Positions 43,111 to 54,310 of a DNA stretch of 64,000 nt are shown here, in pieces. The stretch lies in the NCBI GenBank assembly GCA_030549495.1, contig JAUIRK010000188.1:1-64000 (forward strand). The letters are read 5' to 3'. The stretch's first letter is position 1. Each line of letters opens with the position of its first letter. The DNA is from Nectonema munidae (Eukaryota; Nematomorpha; Nectonematoida; Nectonematidae). The position numbers and the translations under genes were made by a program. The notes below the pieces were generated by a model, which was given only the letters and a program-made list of their open reading frames with translations, made no database searches and was not told the DNA's origin.

Positions 43111-44258
43111 CTATATATCTAATATTTTATTAGATATTTTTCTGATCAATCAAAATTTTGATTGACATTTTCTAAAAAGTAGCCATCATTATTGAAAAAA
43201 TTAAATATATAAAGTGTTATACGTTCAAAACTATATTATTATAAATTTTCAAGGTAGTATATAATATAGACCCTAAGTTGTAAGGTTAACTACAGATAAT
43301 GTCAAAATTTTGCTGAAAAAAATTTAATTTTTGATTTTGATTGACAGTTTTTGAAATTTTTTAAGTATTCTTTATATTCAAAGTAAATCTAAAATTAGAT
43401 TATTAAAATGTTAATAATAAGACTCTTAGAAAATTTAGGCCCTTTGAGCAGCAAAAAACTCTTTTGCAATTCGTATTTATTTTTATTTTTTAAGTTTGTT
43501 AATAGAACCTCAAACAAATAATAATTAGTCTTTACTTTTTAGAGTTTAAGTTCTGTGAGTTTCAGAATACGAATTTTTGGAATTTTACTATGCTGGTCTA
43601 AATTGAAATTCAGATAGTCTTACATGTATATAAATATTTTTACAAAAATTCAAAAAATAAAATGCAAATACACTTTAATAAAATTAAAAGGTCATTTTGA
43701 CCACATGTGTAAACGATGGAGAAAATTTTGTTGTCTAAACCTAGCATTAAGGCAAAAATAAACTATTCTAACTGATTATATAAGGAACATTGATGTAACA
43801 TTATACTTCGTTGAAAACTAAATTTTTACGATTTTTTGTAACTTTGAGCAGAAAAAACCTTTTGTTTTCTATTCCTTAAAAACATTATAAAATTTAATTA
43901 TTTTATTATTATTTTAGAAAACTTTGTTTTCTATTCCTTTATTAAATTTTGTTTTCCTCTTTTAATTTACATATGGTAATTTTAAAAAGGCTTAATTAAA
44001 ACAAGCATAATTTTCGAAATTGAAGTCTATCAATATAAAATTGAAGAAAATCAATCAAGCTTGGCTAAGTATAGCAATCAAGCTTGGCTAAGTATAGCAA
44101 TCAAGTTTGTTTATGATTTTGAAATTTAGCAATGTTTATTCTTCCCTACAAAAATGTTACTTATTTACTGCACTAAACAAAATTATCAATAAATATAAAA
44201 ACAATTTTTTTCATTTAATTCCAAAATTCTGAGTTGGAAGTCGTTTGATTCGAATATT
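43111..44258. other. AT-rich intergenic with a 23-bp tandem pair
   Basis: Two identical 23-bp copies containing CAAGCTTGGCTAAGTATAG lie at 44052-44074 and 44075-44097. Otherwise nothing is recognised. Confidence 0.5.
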
Positions 44259-44843
44259 TTAACCCTCATTCGTACACGCTACTCCAAAATGGAGTATTTG
44301 TATACTTAAGGCTTTAAAAAAGACAGCGATATCATGTTGAAAAATCGTATGGTATTTATGAAGCATACTTATTGTAAGTGCTGCATAAAATATACTACTC
44401 ATTAATTTTGACATCTGTTTTCGTTTGGTCATGATTAATCTTTTTGCTTCAATTGTACAAGATATTCTTTTTGTAGTATAGCATCTTCTCAATAGCAACA
44501 GAAATAATTCTGTCATAAGAAGAGCCACACGTGTACTTTTCACATGTGTTTATCATTTTCTTTCATCTTATACAAGTTCACATTGTTACTTCCACTTATT
44601 TTTACACGTTCTATTTCTTCTTTCGCATCAAAGAATGCAAAAAATAAAAGAGCATCTTTTTTTAGCGAAGGTTCTTTTATCTATAAAAGATGAAAGTGAA
44701 AATCAAGAAAAAGAGGAAATAAATTTGAAAGAACCGTCTTGTTCTACAAATGTAGAAAGCGGTGACGAAGGGGAAATTGATATATTTTTAGGGAAAACGG
44801 TGAAGGTAGTTTTGGAGAACATGTTGTTTCTGTGGTTGTGATG

Positions 44844-44851
44844 CTGTAGAT
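44844..44851. repeat. 8-bp target duplication of the nested hAT, left
   Basis: CTGTAGAT, identical to 45682-45689. Confidence 0.92.
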
Positions 44852-45681
44852 CACTGGTTCTTAACCTTTAGGATCTGTTTACCCCTAAATATTATGAAAA
44901 AAATTTTATGACCCCTATAAAATTCTTTTTGATTCAGCCGTTTAAAGTTAAAAACAAGAAAATTTACATGTTATATTTTATAATACAAACACATGTTAAA
45001 AGAAAGTTTAATTGAAAATATTTATTTAAATTAATATAATTCAACAAATTCAGTATAATAGGCTGGTATTGTTTGTCAGACAAAAGTTTTTCAAAACATG
45101 GTGTAATGTTCGACAGACAGCATCTCGTGTCTGAATCAATTGCAAGCTTATTACGTGCACTTGTTTTTAAAGACATCATTGCACAAAATCCAGTCTCGCA
45201 ACGATAAGTTGAAGGTGACTGTATCAAAAAAATCATAGCACGTTTGGAAAGAATAGGATAAACGGGTTTTAATTTGGCCCAGAATGATGGAAGTCTTTGC
45301 TCGGAAAAATCGAGTTTTAATCGACTGTCTTCTCTTATTTGAAGAAACTCCACTTTGGCAGCAACATCAGTCATCAATGCTACTTTCGCTCACTGAAAAA
45401 GGTTTGGTGATCCAAATTTCATTAGAACGGTTATTTAACTTCGGAAAATAGTTTTCAATTGCTTGATTGCAACTAACGTGTGAGATTTAAAATGATGTTT
45501 GATTTTAAGAGCAAAATTATTAATTGATTGCATCATACAATCAGGATTAATGAATGCATCAAATAGAAATAGTTTTGCAACTGATGGAAAGACATTCATG
45601 ACGATACACTTTTTGATATCAAAAGTTTTTCATGACCCCTGCAAAAACTTCAAACCATGACCCCCAGGTTAAGAACCACTG
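44852..45681 (-). mobile_element. Internally deleted hAT element nested in the piggyBac relic
   Basis: Terminal repeats CACTGGTTCTTAACCT and, inverted at the right, CAGTGGTTCTTAACCT differ at one base. The perfect 8-bp duplication CTGTAGAT is as expected for hAT. It is 830 bp long and keeps only the C-terminal transposase part on the minus strand. It split the acidic N-terminal coding region of the piggyBac transposase. Confidence 0.92.
44964..45470 (-). pseudogene. hAT (ZBED5-like) transposase C-terminus
   Basis: AIENYFPKLNNRSNEIWITK (about 45465-45400) is followed by a one-base frame change near 45380. Then 45377-44964 gives LPSFWAKLKPVYPILSKRAM, QSPSTYRCETGFCAMMSLK and DTRCCLSNITPCFEKLLSDK, the hAT dimerisation block also seen at 19420-19570. 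The DNA-binding and catalytic parts are absent. Confidence 0.85.
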
Positions 45682-45689
45682 CTGTAGAT
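45682..45689. repeat. 8-bp target duplication of the nested hAT, right
   Basis: CTGTAGAT, identical to 44844-44851. Confidence 0.92.
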
Positions 45690-47071
45690 TATCATGAAAA
45701 ACAATTAGAAGAAATTGATACAAATCACGATTTTGATGAAGACACTTCTTCAAATGAAGAAATCGGATGTGGTATATAGTTTATTCGAAAAATCTTCATT
45801 TATTTTGATCTTCTTCGCGAAACATTCTGAAAAAGTTACCTCGTCCTTTATGTGATCAAAAAGATGAACTCAGTTAATTTTTGTTATTTTATGATGGGAA
45901 TATTTTTTTGCAAATCCAAAGGTCTACCAACCAAAAAGTTGTGCAATGGTTCGCGACAATATGTCTTTGCTTCAAGATCTTTGGTCACATGATGATGGCA
46001 GACCTTTTTATAAGGCGACTATTGGATACCAACGATTCAAATTTTTTCTCCGATGCTTGAGATTTGATAATTTTCGAAATCGAGAAGAAAGAAAACTGAG
46101 AGATTTGGAATATGTTTCAAAAAAAACTTGTTACGTGGTTTGATCCCGGAAAGTACTCTGACGGTTGAGGAGCAGCTTTACGGGAACAGGGGGCATATAC
46201 CCGGGCGAACTTTTATTCCTAACAAGCCAAGAAAATATGGCATAAAAATTTTTGGTGCTGCGAAGCATCACTATGTATAGCATCTACAATATAGTATAGC
46301 TCTTGCATCAAGCATTTACTGCGGAAAAAATGGAAGCGACTCAAGACAAAAAAATCTATCTGAAAAACTTGTTTTAGATCTTGTTAAGACTTTTGATAAC
46401 ACAAAAAAAGACATTGTGACAGATAGATATATTACATCTCATAGCCTCGCAAAAAAACCTTTTGAAAATAGATCTCACTTTGATTGGTACTATGTGGACA
46501 AATCTAGAAGAGAAATTCCACAGTTTATGAAATCAGTTAAAAACAAGACAGTATTTTCAACATATAGTTTATACGATAAAGAAAACAAAATAACTTTGTG
46601 TGAATATATTCTGAAAAAAACAAAAATGTTTCTCCTCATCACACTTTGTAATTTTAGATTACAACAAGAAAAATGCGGTGTTGATTTGATGGACTCGATT
46701 TTAGTTCCAGGAGAAAGACAAACTGATGGCCGATGCTAGTCAACTATAACATGATTGATGTTTCGTGGAGTACCTCATTTATTTTGTTAAAAAGAACGGG
46801 TATGGTAAAACTCGGAGAGTTTTTAAAAAACTTGGCCTTCAAAATGGCCTTCCCATTTTCTTCGAAAAGAATAAGTATGAAAACTCTTGCTGTATCTATA
46901 AAAGAGGCTGCAATTAAAGTTGGTTATTTGGAAGTTGTTGTGGGATGTAGAAGAAAAACTACAAACTATTCAAGGCCCTGTATGTATTGTAAAAAAACTA
47001 TAGAAGCAAATGTTCTAGCTTGTACAATTAATGTAATAATTTTTGCTGTACGAGTAAGGTCAAAGGGATAA

Positions 47072-47704
47072 TTGTCCTAGTCAGTATCTAATAAAATTTA
47101 GGAGTCGGTTTTTGTCAGATTTTTTTAAACTTTTTTTGAGCCGGCTTTTTTCCCTCCGAATCCGCAGAATACAAGTTTTTCTTCAAGATAAACTCTTTTA
47201 GCATAAAATAAACAGGTTTTACATTTTAAAATTTCAATTTTGAAAAAAAATTTCTCTGTATCAAAATTTGATTTTGACGAAATGAAAAAAACTCCCTTCG
47301 ATTTCTTTATAACCAGGTTTTTCTATAAAAAGTTTATTTGTATAAGAAATGCAGTCAGAATGAGAACTGACATTTCAAAAACTTCATAAACCTAAAAAGG
47401 CCGTCAGTATAAGTCAAAACATGCCATACCCATTTGGATGCATGCAAGAAAAAATTTACTAAATTGGATTTTGATTGTACCGTTAATAAAATAATGAACT
47501 ATAAATAGTGGTTCATTTATGAATCCACGCACGTATGTTACTGTGTGCCAAATTTGTCATAGATTAGCTTATGCTCAATCGTTATAATTCTTTTTTATCC
47601 CTTTTTATCATACTTTGTTATTTTTCTGCTGTTTAATTGCATATGGTAAACGTTTTATATATAATTTTCCCTTTTTTAGACTCTCCTTTTTCTTTTCCTA
47701 AAAG
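47072..47704. other. Spacer upstream of the GTSF1-like gene
   Basis: TAGGAGTCGG and GAGCCGGC at 47098-47150 are a partial GGAGTCGG-type MITE. The last 70 bp before the ATG have TTTTATATATAA (about 47654) and pyrimidine-rich tracts ending TTTTTTAG (47680) and CCTAAAAG (47704). Each tract could be a TATA-type promoter region or a splice acceptor for a 5' non-coding exon; I cannot tell which. Confidence 0.45.
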
Positions 47705-48349
47705 ATGTCACATTATGTTTCGTCAAATCCAGAACGCCTAATCCAATGTCCATACGATCCTTATCATAAAATTCGCGCTAAAACATTCCAATATCATTTA
47801 GTGAAATGTGCAAAAAATTTCCCACACCTGCAATTGGAAGAATGCCCTTTCAATGCAACTCACCGTGTGAAAAAAGTAGACATGCAGGCACATATAAGTA
47901 ACTGTCCATCAAAAGGCATCGTGGATCACGAAATCATATACTCCGTGAATAAAGAAAACAAGAAGAATGAGGAGCTCATCAACAATAGCAATAACGTAGA
48001 CTATTTCTATCAACGCGCTCTTACTGATGAATGGAATTTTGACAATAGTAAATCTTCGTATGGCGACAAAGTGGAAGCCTCAAAATCACTTTGGAACTGT
48101 CCTCAAATCCCTGACTTAAGCGGTCTCAAACCAGCGGCTAGGAAGAAAATCCGCAATGACTTGCTTATTCATTACAAAAACCAGACATCGACAATTAACG
48201 ATAAGAATAACCTCATCCCAAGTGCCCAGCATGAGAATGACACTGAACCATTTTCAAACTTCTTTTCAGATTTTCGTGCAGTGTTTCCTAACCATGATGC
48301 AGAAAAATGTTTTTCTGGTTTTGGGCGAGGCCTCCGAAAAATCAACTGA
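47705..48349 (+). CDS. Gametocyte-specific factor 1-like protein (CHHC zinc fingers)
   Basis: 214 residues in a single exon. Two CHHC fingers with exact C-x5-H-x9-H-x3-C spacing: C15/H21/H31/C35 ([14 protein letters not shown]) and C47/H53/H63/C67 ([14 protein letters not shown]). This paired arrangement defines the GTSF1/Asterix family; the fingers bind RNA and the tail, with conserved tryptophans, contacts Piwi proteins in piRNA-guided transposon silencing. Tryptophans here are in TDEWNFDN and [13 protein letters not shown]. Family members of this kind are usually near 165-170 residues; this one has an acidic and polar tail with FSDFRAVFP at the end. A possible AATAAA is at 48663. U11-48K also has a CHHC finger but only one, so GTSF1-like is the better call. 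Which paralogue is uncertain. Confidence 0.9.
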   Translation: MSHYVSSNPERLIQCPYDPYHKIRAKTFQYHLVKCAKNFPHLQLEECPFNATHRVKKVDMQAHISNCPSKGIVDHEIIYSVNKENKKNEELINNSNNVDYFYQRALTDEWNFDNSKSSYGDKVEASKSLWNCPQIPDLSGLKPAARKKIRNDLLIHYKNQTSTINDKNNLIPSAQHENDTEPFSNFFSDFRAVFPNHDAEKCFSGFGRGLRKIN

Positions 48350-49257
48350 GCTACTTTTATGATTGAAAGTTTTTAATTTCCTCTTTTTCCTGTTTTTAAC
48401 ATATATAGCAAAATTTTCTCTATTCATATTTTAAACTGAAAGAAAGCATGTTTGTCTGATTTTTCCCATCATTTTTGTGCATCTTTCTTCCTCAATCAAC
48501 ATCTCCTTGCACGGTGAGGTTATTTACTCCGTATTACGCTCGTCGATAGAAAGGGGTTGGAATTGATGATCCATGTATCCCAATCCATGTGAATTGTATG
48601 CTCCAATTTCCTTACTCAAGTTCTCTTTTCTGCCCTTGCCTACCACGTTCGAGAAGTGGTAAATAAATGTTTATCAATTTTTTTTTTGGACAAAATGCTT
48701 GTCCTCACTTCAAACATTCTTTCAAAATATTATATTCACCAGCAATATTCCTTTTAATACTAGAAACAATGTCTTAGCTATGAATACCAAAAAGGCAAAT
48801 TAAACTTTGAACATTGAAAACATATATTTATTTATAAAAACTTTGTACTCATTTGTCTCAAATATTAAATAAAACTCGAGTTTTTTTATTATAACTTTTC
48901 TAATTATACTTGTTGAAATACTGAAATAAGGCTTCACCTATAAATACCAAACGGTCGATTTGTGTTTAACAGTCGTCACACAAACCTCAAATTTATTTGT
49001 CTCAAATGTTCAAGTAAACTCCATTATTTACATTTTATAAACTTTTTACAATTATTCTCGTTGAATAGATTTAATCTTTTAAATGCTTGTATTTTATCGA
49101 TAATTTTTTATAAATTTTCCCTAAGCTTGAATCCGAGGCTGAATGAACGCACACCTGAGTAAAAACAAACAAAAATTATATGTAAATCAGTGATGGGTCT
49201 TTAAAATAATTATACTCCTAATTTTTCTATAAACTAGCCTGAATTGATAGTAAAAAA
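48350..49257. other. 3' flank of the GTSF1-like gene and spacer
   Basis: AATAAA at 48663-48668 could end the transcript about 315 bp after the stop. From 48780 to 49250 the sequence is AT-rich; words such as ACTCATTTGTCTCAAAT and TTTATTTGTCTCAAATG (48848 and 48990) recur, suggesting a diverged duplication of about 140 bp. Confidence 0.45.
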
Positions 49258-49403
49258 GGTAAAGGTACCGCGAAGTGTTTTCATCGAGAAGGCACAATTG
49301 CGCCGTTTGTATCGAACTATGAGGGAAAGAAGGCTTGAAGTGGGATCGAACCCAAGACCTTGAGTTATCAAAACCCAGTATCTAACCAACTTTACTCATG
49401 CCG
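49258..49403 (-). repeat. tRNA-Ile-like SINE, copy 2
   Basis: On the minus strand AAGTTGGTTAGATACTGG, GGTCTTGGGTTCGATCCC and GCGCAATTGTGCCTTCTCGA line up with copy 1 at 16448-16600, with about 85-90 percent agreement by eye. The tail is TACCTTTACC. GTAAAAAA on both sides (about 49250 and 49411) may be the target duplication. Confidence 0.82.
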
Positions 49404-51229
49404 TTATAATGTAAAAAAATTCCCTCCAAATTAATGTATTTTACTTATATTTACAGCTTCTCTTTTTTAAATATTGGTTGTGGTTAAATTAATTCGAATA
49501 CCTTTGTGAATGAGCAAATTGAAAGGAATATGGGCTTGAAAAATCAAGAAATTAATGTCAATCAATAATGTCTTTCCTCCTCAGCTTTTTCCAACCTCTA
49601 TTTTTGGAACTGCAAAATTAATAAATTAAAAACAAAGACTTCTATATCCCTCTGGATTCTTTTATAAAGTCAACCTTAAAATAAAGATTACGTAAGTAAA
49701 CATATTTGAGTTTAAATTCAACAATGCGAGCCCTGTTCTTTCAATTAATGAATTCTCTTAATTTCAAATTAAAAAAAACAATGAAACACTCACTTATTAA
49801 ATTTATTAAGAGGTTGATTAAAAAATTTATTAAAAAAAAAAGAATAACACACAATTTTTTGTAATATATTAAACATAACATTGGTATTTAGAACAGAAAG
49901 TTGTAGTAAAAACTCAACATTAAAAAAGCATAATTTTATATAACGTACAATCTTTAAACAAGCGATCTGTCTCCCCTAGCCAAAGAATTAGTAGTTTTGA
50001 CAAGAAGAAAATTTTAAAAATTTACAAAAAGTATTTTTAATCTTTTTCTTCGTAGAATTTTGAGGAGAGCTACTTCCAGAATTTTGAAAACTGCACTAAA
50101 ATAGAAATAGAAGATAAGAAAATGTGAGAGAAGATTAAATTCAAAGTATACTTGTAGCGTTTTGGATAAGGCTGTTCGATAAAGGGTTTCTTCAGGAAGG
50201 CACTTTCTGTTACTATTAATTTTAAAAAGTTGCATAAGTAAAGTGTAATAAAAGGAGTGAAAAGTATTAAAACATGATTTAAATCAAAAGTATTTTAAAA
50301 ATATTTAATAGTTCAATTTAACTATTTTATTTGCAAGTGAGTCACTCCTAAATTACTTAATTTTTGGCAAATCACTTAGTATTACAAAAATTATGTCGAT
50401 GGATAAGTTCTGTATTAAAGATTGAAAATTTGGAACCAAAAAAGTATTTCAATGAATATAAAAAATTTAAGAAGAAATGCTTATAATTATCAACTTTCTC
50501 TTTAAATTATTGATTTAGAGGGAGTGTAACAAAAACATATTACAAATGAATTAAAGATGAACTACCCGCATTAACTTTGAAAAAATAAAACAATTCACGT
50601 AATGTCAAAGCAAAAATAAAGCTATATAATTTTGATAAATTGGCAGCAAAAAATATTTGAAATTTTGTATTAATATGCAATAAATATGCAAAATTATTCT
50701 TATATGAAAGGGGAAAAGCTCATCAGAAGTAGGTTTGGCCTACTAGGGTTATGCCTTTTTAACTTTTTTTCGAAGTTCAAATCCTGAAAACATCCCGAGC
50801 CTAACATAATTTGTAAATTTGGTATTGGAACGCAAAATAAAAATTTATAATTCCTTAAATTTTTTATGATTATTTATATGACATATATTATAAAAAAAAA
50901 TTTATTCTTAATTTTTATTTTAAACAAATTTTTAAGAAGCACTAAATTTTTTTTTTATAGATTTGTACAAAAATATAAAATGAATTTCAAAAATAAAGTT
51001 TCTGCAAAAAAAGTAAATTCAGTTTTTTTTTATTTTAATAATAATTTAAAAAACAAGACGACGTTCAAATATTCCAGAAATTAAAGAACTTGATTTGTTG
51101 ATGTGTAAATATTGTTGATAGATTAATAGGACTTTTGACCAAATAAAAAGTAAATCTGTTCGTTTGAAAATAATACAGAAGAACTTATAAATCTTTGGTA
51201 AAAGTTTAATTTTCCTTTTTTATCCAAAC
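49404..51229. other. AT-rich intergenic, no gene seen
   Basis: Short ORFs at 50014-50235 and 50866-51084 are lysine, phenylalanine and leucine-rich products of A/T composition. Confidence 0.45.
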
Positions 51230-52703
51230 AACATCTGTTCCTAAAATTGATAAATTAATAGAAAACTTTGAAAAGTATAAAAAAAGATGTACTGAAGAAT
51301 ATGAAAAAAAATCTTACATCTGTTTTTGACATAAGCAAAAAGGCTGATTTATGGCTTTGTAAAGAAGAAAAAGATTTTTATCTTCAGAAAATTAATTCTA
51401 AGGAGCAAATTGGATATACAACAAAAAAAGTTGTGCCTTCTAAGTGAATAAAAATATTTCCTCGTCATCAAAAAGTCAAACTCAAAGTTTTGATATCTCA
51501 GGCGAAGAAGAAGGATCATATAAAGATTCGAAATATGAGGAAACTTTTGTTTTCTCCAAAAAAGTATCAAAAACTGCTACCAAAGTGTGTTCAGAAGTAG
51601 GTTGATCGACTAGAAAAACAACAATTTTGAAGAGCTCATCTGATCAAGGATGGAATGTTCCTACCCCATCTCAAACCGAAATCTGGCGTCAATTGATAAA
51701 AAAAATTTTAAAGAAAACCAAAAACAAGCTTTTCTATTTTAGAAATAATGAAAAATTTTGATGAAAAAAAAATTAATAACCAGGAATACCAAGTTGTTTG
51801 TTTGAATAATTCACAAAGGACTCTTGACCTTAGCGTTCTTATTTGTAAAAGAGGATCTGCACAAAACATATTTGCCGCATTGCAAGATCTGGAAAGATTA
51901 TAAGGCTTGGAAGAGTATTGATGTGATTATTTCGGATAATACTGCAGTAAATACGGGTCGAAAAATGGTGTGATTGCCAAACTTTTTGAACAATTTGAAA
52001 AAAACAACTTAAAAAACCTCAATTCATCGGCTGCCAGCATCATTTTCTCAGTTTAGTTTTGAGACACATTCTTGATGTATTATATAAACAAAAATCTGAA
52101 TCACTTAATCTCTATTGCAGTTTTGTTAACGATGATTTAGAAGGTTATGAATAATTAAAAAAAAATTATTTGGGACAAAAGGGTTTTCCAATAAAAGAAA
52201 ACTTAGGTTGGATAGATGACTTCAAATTTCTTTTTGAATTATGTGAAGCTTACAAATTTATAATAAAGAAAAGATTTGGCCCTCAATAAAATGGAAAAAA
52301 CTGCCATGCACTCACAACTCAAGATGAAATTCCAGGGCAATATTAACTTTATTTGCGTTCTTTCTAATACCGAAATTTAGAAACCAATTGAAAACTGCTT
52401 GAGATTTTATAGCTGACACATGGACAACAGCGTGGTTTTCAAATCAGTTATATTCTAAAGAAATATATATATGATAATCTTCAAACTAGCCTTTTTGAAA
52501 TGAACTGCCCAAAAGCTATAAAAAGTTTCAATACTCACTGGGTATCTGAGGAGTCTATTCTTAACATCCCTCGTACAAACGTGGTAGTAGAGAGATCGGT
52601 GAAAATGATGGAAGAACTTTACAATACATGTAAAAGCAACAAATATTTATCTGATGAGTTTATAAATTGCTTAATAACTTTATTCTATTTATTTTTTAAA
52701 TAA
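51230..52703 (+). pseudogene. Decayed hAT-like transposase gene
   Basis: Plus-strand fragments: FEKYKKRCTEEYEK and VFDISKKADLWLC (51270-51350), DFYLQKINSKEQIGYTTKK (51370-51435), VIISDNTAVNTG (about 51925) with a probable catalytic Asp, then KKPQFIGCQHHFLSLVLRHI (about 52010-52070), which fits the hAT C-x2-H block. After that come LNLYCSFVNDDLEGYE, DDFKFLFELCEAYKFI and, open from 52500 to 52703, KSFNTHWVSEESILNIPRTN and VVVERSVKMMEELYN. I have seen similar proteins in invertebrate genomes but cannot name the family. Many frame changes and stops. Confidence 0.62.
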
Positions 52704-54052
52704 ATGTCTTCTATGAGCTTAACTGTTTTTCCAACTTTTGATTCACGATACTCGTAAGTTTTTTTTCAGATTGAACTAAATAAAACGGAAAAATTCATCA
52801 TTTTTCAGTACAGGTTTTCAATTTTATAATATGTCATAGCCGTTGCATACGTATGGGCCCTTCATTTCTAATATATATGGCGAAACCTAGATCCTAATTT
52901 TAATAGTTTTTTGAAAATATTTTCTCATAACTTTTTGCTACGTCTCTCGACTTTTAACCCTTTAGACGTGTCAATTTCTTCAAAAAGCATCTCTAATTTG
53001 TTAATTGGATATTTCTTTTGCTTTCTTATTAAACCTCTATCATAAATAGATGAGCGTCTATTGTCAACCCATGTAACCAATTTCGACCAAAGTTTTGAAA
53101 GATAATTTTTAAAGGAAGACACAACATTGAATAACCTTTTTATTTAATTTATTCAAATGATGAAATGTCGTTTGTTGAGCAAGATAACGAATATCAATTT
53201 AAGTTTGAAGGACTCAGATTGATCATTTTAAAAGCAGTACCATATAATCCTCAACAACTAGGTATTAGCTACTTTGTTAAAGCTACATCATTGGGCATCC
53301 AACCCATCCCTACCAATTTGGCGACAAAATATGACATGCAAAGTTGGTTACTTTCTTGACTTGTAGTCTTCGATATATTGTTGGTTTGCTGTGTCTTCAA
53401 TGAAATTACTGTTCTCTTGAGGTAGTATTACAGAAGAGTATCCAGCATCATTTTCTAAATTACAAAAACGTCCTTATGCGTAAAAAAGATTTTACTCCGA
53501 TCTCGTGCATATAAAATTTTACAAAATATTCAGTAGATTATTGAGATAAAAATTACTTTTAAAAGTTTTTCCACATTATTATGTAAAAATACGTTTTTTA
53601 AATTAATAAACAGATATCACCATGAATTAAAAATACTAATCATTTGAAAAAATTAATTTATAGGTTTAAAAATGCAAAAAATGTCATAAAACCAGTTTTA
53701 GAACTGATAAAAATGATGAGCAAAATTGAATACTTTTTCCATCATAATGCAAATATCATATCACCTCCAAATATAATAAATTTTTTATGTTCCCTAAAAA
53801 AAATTTACACTCATTTCTGAAAAGACAAATCCTAAAAAGCAGCATTAACATGAAATCAAAACGAAACAAGAATTTTAATTGAGTAATGATTATTATTGAT
53901 TAATCATAATAATTGATAATTGAATTACATGGCGAAACATACACAATAATAATTTGTAAATGGATTCGGGAGAAAATGAATACTTGATATTTTAACTACC
54001 TTGTTTAGCTTTGTGTTTATACAAAGCTTCTTCATTGTGTTCATAGAAAAAT
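52704..54052. other. Intergenic, no gene established
   Basis: The minus-strand ORF at 53122-52925 (lysine-rich) and the plus-strand ORF at 53165-53359 are not recognisable. They could be flanking pieces of the hAT-like relic. TTAACCCTTTAG at 52954 resembles a piggyBac end without a visible partner. Confidence 0.4.
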
Positions 54053-54060
54053 CTCTATAT

Positions 54061-54302
54061 CAGTGCAACTCAAATTTTTTTACCCTCGGGCGCTTTACCT
54101 ATCTAAGTAAAGCAATAGGGAGAAATGAATAATAGACAACATATGCAGAAGTAATAGTAGCATAAATTGAATAATATATACATATATATATAAGGTATGA
54201 GCAGAAAATAAGTGTGTTTGTCTACTACATATGTTGTCTATTATTTGGTTGTTTCTCGCACCCCCTGTGATGATGTCTCGCACCCCTTGCTAAGAATCGC
54301 TG
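54061..54302. mobile_element. hAT-type MITE with internal hairpin
   Basis: CAGTGCAACTC at the left and, inverted at the right, CAGCGATTCTTAGCAAGG are hAT-like ends. Flanks CTCTATAT (54053-54060) and ATCTAGAT (54303-54310) agree at six of eight positions. Inside, AATAATAGACAACATATG (54128-54145) is a perfect inverted copy of 54228-54245, giving a strong stem-loop. Confidence 0.68.
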
Positions 54303-54310
54303 ATCTAGAT

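Larger units (their letters stand above)
44263..47059 (+). mobile_element. Decayed piggyBac transposon carrying a hAT insertion
   Basis: TTAA (44259-44262) followed by CCCTCATTCGTACACGC begins the element. GCTGTACGAGTAAGG then TCAA at 47045-47063 is an aged inverted partner, about 15 of 17 bases with one gap. Between them the plus strand encodes a broken piggyBac transposase. Without the 838 bp of hAT plus duplication the element would be near 1.96 kb, short for an autonomous copy, so some sequence is lost. Confidence 0.75.
44635..47071 (+). pseudogene. piggyBac-like transposase, broken and interrupted
   Basis: The acidic N-terminus (44635-44843, SIKDESENQEKEEIN) resumes after the hAT insertion as EEIDTNHDFDEDTSSNEE (about 45705). 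Then LLQDLWSHDDGRPFYKATIG and FLRCLRFDNFRNREER (45960-46090), TVEEQLYG and RTFIPNKPRKYGIKIFGAAK in other frames (46160-46270), DIVTDRYITSHSLAKKPFEN (46410-46465), CGVDLMDSI (46675) and a cysteine-rich finger CMYCKKTIEANVLAC (46985-47030). The first catalytic position reads Glu (EEQL) where the family has Asp. At least four frame changes and stops. Confidence 0.82.

Noticed and set aside
44259-44543. 94-codon minus-strand ORF
   Set aside because: It reads through the piggyBac left terminal repeat and ends in it; no recognisable domain.
52954-52975. piggyBac end TTAACCCTTTAG
   Set aside because: No inverted partner with TTAA was found within several kilobases on either side.
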